DNA from: Aurantiochytrium sp. KH105
Lineage: Eukaryota > Sar > Bigyra > Thraustochytrida > Thraustochytriidae
Direction: 5' to 3'
Assembly (NCBI GenBank): GCA_003116975.1
Contig: BGKB01000022.1
Span: 372,001-436,000 of the forward strand
DNA length: 64,000 nt
Shown here piece by piece: positions 61,128-64,000 of this stretch; the first letter of the stretch is position 1, and every line of letters begins with the position of its first letter. The position numbers and the translations under genes were made by a program. The notes under the pieces are model-generated. The model ran no database searches. It was not told the origin of the DNA and was given only the letters and a program-made list of their open reading frames with translations.

Positions 61128-62341
61128 TTAGAGCTTGCTCGGAGGACCGTACGCAGGCAGCTTGATGCCGCCCGGAACGGCAAAGGTGGCGCCAAGTTCA
61201 GAAAGTCGGCGATGCGCATCGGCATAGTCGTTGAAGAAGGCACCCTGGCTCTCGCCGTAGCGGTCAAAGTGCGGCTTGAAGGACGGGTCGTTGGCAATGA
61301 TGCTGTCCGTCTCGAGCATCAAGAGGTTGTTGTCGCCATCGCGCTTAAAGTAGCTGTTGTCAAAGGTCAGCCACTTCTTGGTCCAGCTCTGGCCACCCAT
61401 CATACCGAGACCCTTGCCGCCGTCGGCACGCGCGGCGTGCTCCTCGTTCGAGGTGTAGGGTGTTCCCTTGGATCCGTAGCCAAATTCGGTGGTGCCGCTG
61501 CGCTCCTTGAAGGCACGGCCCACGGTGTGCGCGCCGCTGAGTGCGACAATGTCTCTGTCCGAAAAGCCCATGCGGTGGAAGACGTCGCGAAGGTGCTGCT
61601 TCGAGTCCACGTCGCGAGGGAACGGTGCGTTACCCGCGGGCAGGTTGCCCTCCTGAGGGCAGTCCTCGGCGTCGAGGCGGCCATAGCGCATGTCGATGCA
61701 GGGGCCGCCCATGAGGGCGATGGCCTCGGCGCTTGCCATCTGAAGGATATCGGCGACAGAGAGCACCGGGTACTTCTTCTTGAAGTTGTCCGCGTAGCGG
61801 AGGGCCTTGTCCAGGCCGGCGTTGGCGTCGTGTCCGAGTTCCTCGGACTTGCGAATGCTGCCATTGGCGCCACCGACGCCAGGCTTGGACACATCAAAGG
61901 TGCCGGAGTCATGCCAGGCGGCACGGACCATGATGGGGCCGCAGTTCATCTTGTCAATGAACGCGCGCAGCTCCTCGCGGCACTCCAGGAGCGCCTTGGT
62001 GTATTCCTAAATACCGGGTGGCAAGACGTCGGAACATCCGAGGCGAAGAAATGAACAAAGATAATCCAGTTCGGGCGGCATCGATTGTATCATTCATGCG
62101 TCAGTCACTGTCACTCCTCTTCGCCCCCCTTGGGCCCCCTCGCAACGTCCCGCCCTCTTCAGAACATCCTCGTCCCGCCGCGCCGCGTCTGCGTCGTGGC
62201 GCTCTCTCGCGCCATCACAGCCATGCCGCCCGTACTTTGCGCACAACATCGGACCGACCCTCCATCAACCATGGCAAGCGCGGTCCTCGGCCCCGCGCGC
62301 CGCTCGCCGCTCGCTGCACGTACCTGCTCGTCGAAGCCCAT
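61128..62341 (-). CDS. APX: Ascorbate peroxidase (class I haem peroxidase), two exons
   Basis: Two exons: 62324-62341 (six codons, MGFDEQ) and 61128-62006. They join in frame to a 298-residue protein whose start, MGFDEQ|EYTKALLECREELR, fits the family. The intron (62007-62323) has GTACGT at its donor and TTTAG at its acceptor. Distal-site Arg, Trp and His are in VRAAWHDSGTF, and the proximal haem-ligand His is in ALSGAHTVG. KERSG keeps the arginine that binds ascorbate, and SWTKKWLTFDNSYF includes the tryptophan next to the proximal histidine. An insert of about 30 residues lies between KERSG and that block. The enzyme reduces hydrogen peroxide with ascorbate. No targeting sequence, so probably cytosolic. 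Confidence 0.9.
62007..62323 (-). other. Intron of the ascorbate peroxidase gene
   Basis: 317 bases. Donor GTACGT just after the sixth codon and acceptor TTTAG just before GAATAC. The flanking codons give a continuous family-like sequence only if this is removed, which is the main support. Confidence 0.85.
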
Positions 62342-63365
62342 CTTGCCTGCTGCTGCTGCTGCTGCTCGCTCTGCTCTTGCTCTCGCTCTCGAAAGGGGTC
62401 CCGCCGCGCGTCCAGGTTGCGGCTTTGCCTCCGAGGCCGAGTCGAGGCCGCGCCTTTGTTAGCTGCCTTCTTTCTTTCTACGTCCTACTACGTCTACAAT
62501 CAGCAACATCTACATCTGCATCGTGGTGCTGGTGTACGCACTGTCTTTTACAAGCGACCAGGGCCGGCCAGCGACTGCGAGTGACGGACGAAGGCACAGA
62601 CGGCGCCTCGGATAAGCTCTCCTTCGACACAATGTTTATCTGTAGGCTACCGATCTGGCTGCTGTACTCGGCGATTGTTGCGTGCCGTGGACATTGATTG
62701 GGATCTGGAGATGGAGAAATGGTGCACTCGTGCGAGCGAGGTCGGGCGTCGAGGAAAAGGACGCGTGGGCGAGGTTGAGCGTCGGATCTGCAAAGTTGGA
62801 GGTGGGAGAAGAGTCGGGTGAAGGAGGCGGGGCTGGCCCGCACGGGAGCGTGCTGCGCTGCACGCTTTTTTTCTGATGGATGAACATGGTGTACGAGAAT
62901 GCTGAGAGCGTCGTCGCGTCACTAGGCGAAGCAGCTGCTGCAGATGACTGCGCTATCAGCAGTAGCAGCAGCGGCTGTATTCGCTCGCATCGAGCTACAT
63001 GTGGACCCGCCTGATGATGCCATCCACAGCACTTGCTTATGAAACATATTCTTCTACAGCTGCTGCTGCTGCTGCTGCTGCTGCTAAAAAAAACGCTTCT
63101 CCGCTGCCTCGCCCCGGCCCCCGATCTCATCGCGTGCTGGCACAGCCCAACCCACCCACGTCCACGAAGTCGTGGACCGCGTCCATCCTTGCTGGGGCTG
63201 GGGCCTGCCTGCCTGACCTTGGATGCGGCCTGACCTGTACAAGGGTCGCGCGTGAGTGGCTCTGGCTGGCTGCTTCGACTCCTCGACGGCCACGCCGGCT
63301 GCCACCGAGCGGGCGGGCAGAGCGCCGCTGCAGAACCGTGACCAGGCTTGGCTGGGCGGGAGAAG
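62342..63365. other. Divergent intergenic region
   Basis: Between the peroxidase (minus) and RRN3 (plus) start codons. Holds a CTG tract at 62349-62370 and another TGC tract at 63058-63085. Frames here have no domain. Confidence 0.58.
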
Positions 63366-64000
63366 ATGGAGACAGGGACCGTGGCGCAGGTGCAGCTCGC
63401 GCTGCGGGCGCGAGCAACGCAGGGGCCGCGGCAGGACGCCTACCAGGGGCTGCTCACCGAGCTGAGGACCAACGAAGACCCGGCAAGGCTGCAAGAGCTC
63501 TTTGCGGCGCTGGCGCAGAACGCGGCAGAGATCGCGAGGCACCACGCCGCCTTTGAAGACCTGCTCGCGCTCACCTTTGTCTTCAACTGGGCCTGCGACG
63601 ATGCTCTGTGCGCCACTTTTGAGGACTTTCTGCGCAAGCTCGTCTCGGCGCACGCCGGGTTCCTCAATCCGGTTCTCGAGCTGCTCGTCAAGAACTTTTT
63701 CCCGCCAAACATAGGGCTCGACGACAACGCCAATGCCCCTGCCGACGATATGGACGATCTGGATGATGATGACGATGATGACGATGATGACGCTGCGAGC
63801 AAGGCAAGCGCCGTGGCAAAAGCTGCCCGTGAGGCGGCCGAGGCCCACCGAGCAGAGCGAGTCCACAACACGATTCGTTCTATCTTGCGCATCCTCCCGC
63901 TTGGCTGCACCACGCTCATTCAAGTTCTGCTGGCAAATTTCCCCCGACAACATCACCCACTCGAGTTGCACTGTGCTTTCTTCAAGCAGGTTCTTCGGGT
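63366..64000 (+). CDS. RRN3: RNA polymerase I initiation factor RRN3/TIF-IA, N-terminal part (3' partial)
   Basis: The frame opens at the ATG at 63366 and runs off the right edge after about 211 codons. It is open throughout. Landmarks fit RRN3: KLVSAHAGFLNPVLELLVKN and FFPPNI, then an acidic run of about ten aspartates (63748-63792), and then NTIRSILRILPLGCTTLIQ and LLANFPRQHHPLE. In RRN3 the same order holds: helical repeats, a proline-containing turn and an acidic loop before the next repeats. RRN3 bridges RNA polymerase I to the rDNA promoter complex and is controlled by growth-dependent phosphorylation. The N-terminus has no targeting sequence. The gene is divergent from the peroxidase. 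A competing reverse-strand frame is only a shadow. Confidence 0.85.
   Translation, partial: METGTVAQVQLALRARATQGPRQDAYQGLLTELRTNEDPARLQELFAALAQNAAEIARHHAAFEDLLALTFVFNWACDDALCATFEDFLRKLVSAHAGFLNPVLELLVKNFFPPNIGLDDNANAPADDMDDLDDDDDDDDDDAASKASAVAKAAREAAEAHRAERVHNTIRSILRILPLGCTTLIQVLLANFPRQHHPLELHCAFFKQVLR

Noticed and set aside
63084-63971. Reverse-strand open frame of 295 codons at the right edge
   Set aside because: The plus strand there encodes RRN3 landmarks in one frame running off the window, which explains the antisense opening.

Overview
This is nuclear eukaryotic DNA. It carries a myosin-I tail, a Sec7 Arf-GEF, a Dbl-type Rho-GEF, a GINS subunit, the Pol I factor RRN3, a PWWP/TFIIS-N chromatin protein and several secretory-pathway membrane enzymes. 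Most genes are single long open frames. The one intron I can place with confidence splits ascorbate peroxidase after a six-codon first exon. Intron poverty, GC-rich coding sequence, gene-free stretches full of microsatellites, and a protist-like gene mix (ascorbate peroxidase, plant-type glutaminyl cyclase, a formate/nitrite transporter, a GT18-like glycosyltransferase, TTL-like and sulfotransferase-like membrane proteins) fit a free-living heterokont protist such as a thraustochytrid (Labyrinthulea). That placement is inference, not proof.

Layout. 1-787 is the end of a class I myosin. 788-7931 has no gene but contains a 619-bp non-autonomous DNA transposon (2040-2658) with 45-bp terminal inverted repeats and a TAA target duplication. 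7932-12323 holds a small CxxC protein, a weakly supported reverse-strand gene and a PWWP plus IBD/TFIIS-N protein. 13190-14727 is an unusual two-frame zinc-finger-like locus. 15112-21585 is a same-strand run of three enzymes with predicted N-terminal membrane anchors (GT18-like glycosyltransferase, tubulin-tyrosine-ligase-like protein, glutaminyl cyclase). A TLC-like multi-pass protein on the opposite strand follows. 24206-30729 carries a 1437-residue protein of unknown function and proline dehydrogenase. 30730-35091 is repeat-rich and gene-free. 35092-38754 holds a sulfotransferase-like membrane protein and a divergent pair: a family-16 methyltransferase and a mitochondrial metallo-beta-lactamase-fold hydrolase. 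38755-43051 is gene-free and leads into a formate/nitrite transporter. 44018-47135 is gene-free and is followed by a stand-alone pair of aspartokinase-type ACT domains. 48319-60094 is dense: an unknown 511-residue protein, GINS subunit Psf2, a RanBP2-zinc-finger Rho-GEF and a GBF1-type Sec7 Arf-GEF. Ascorbate peroxidase and the start of RRN3 close the window.

Working together. The genes are mostly unrelated housekeeping loci. Two themes recur: secretory-pathway membrane enzymes (GT18-like, TTL-like, QC, TLC-like, sulfotransferase-like, and the Arf-GEF that acts at the Golgi), and mitochondrial amino-acid or metabolite handling (proline dehydrogenase, MBL-fold hydrolase, perhaps the ACT protein). 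I see no single operon-like system, CRISPR array, rRNA or convincing tRNA. The most unusual items are the inverted-repeat transposon, the two-frame zinc-finger locus, the ACT-only aspartokinase-like protein, the membrane-anchored TTL protein, the SQ-repeat tail on Psf2 and the density of five-base microsatellites.
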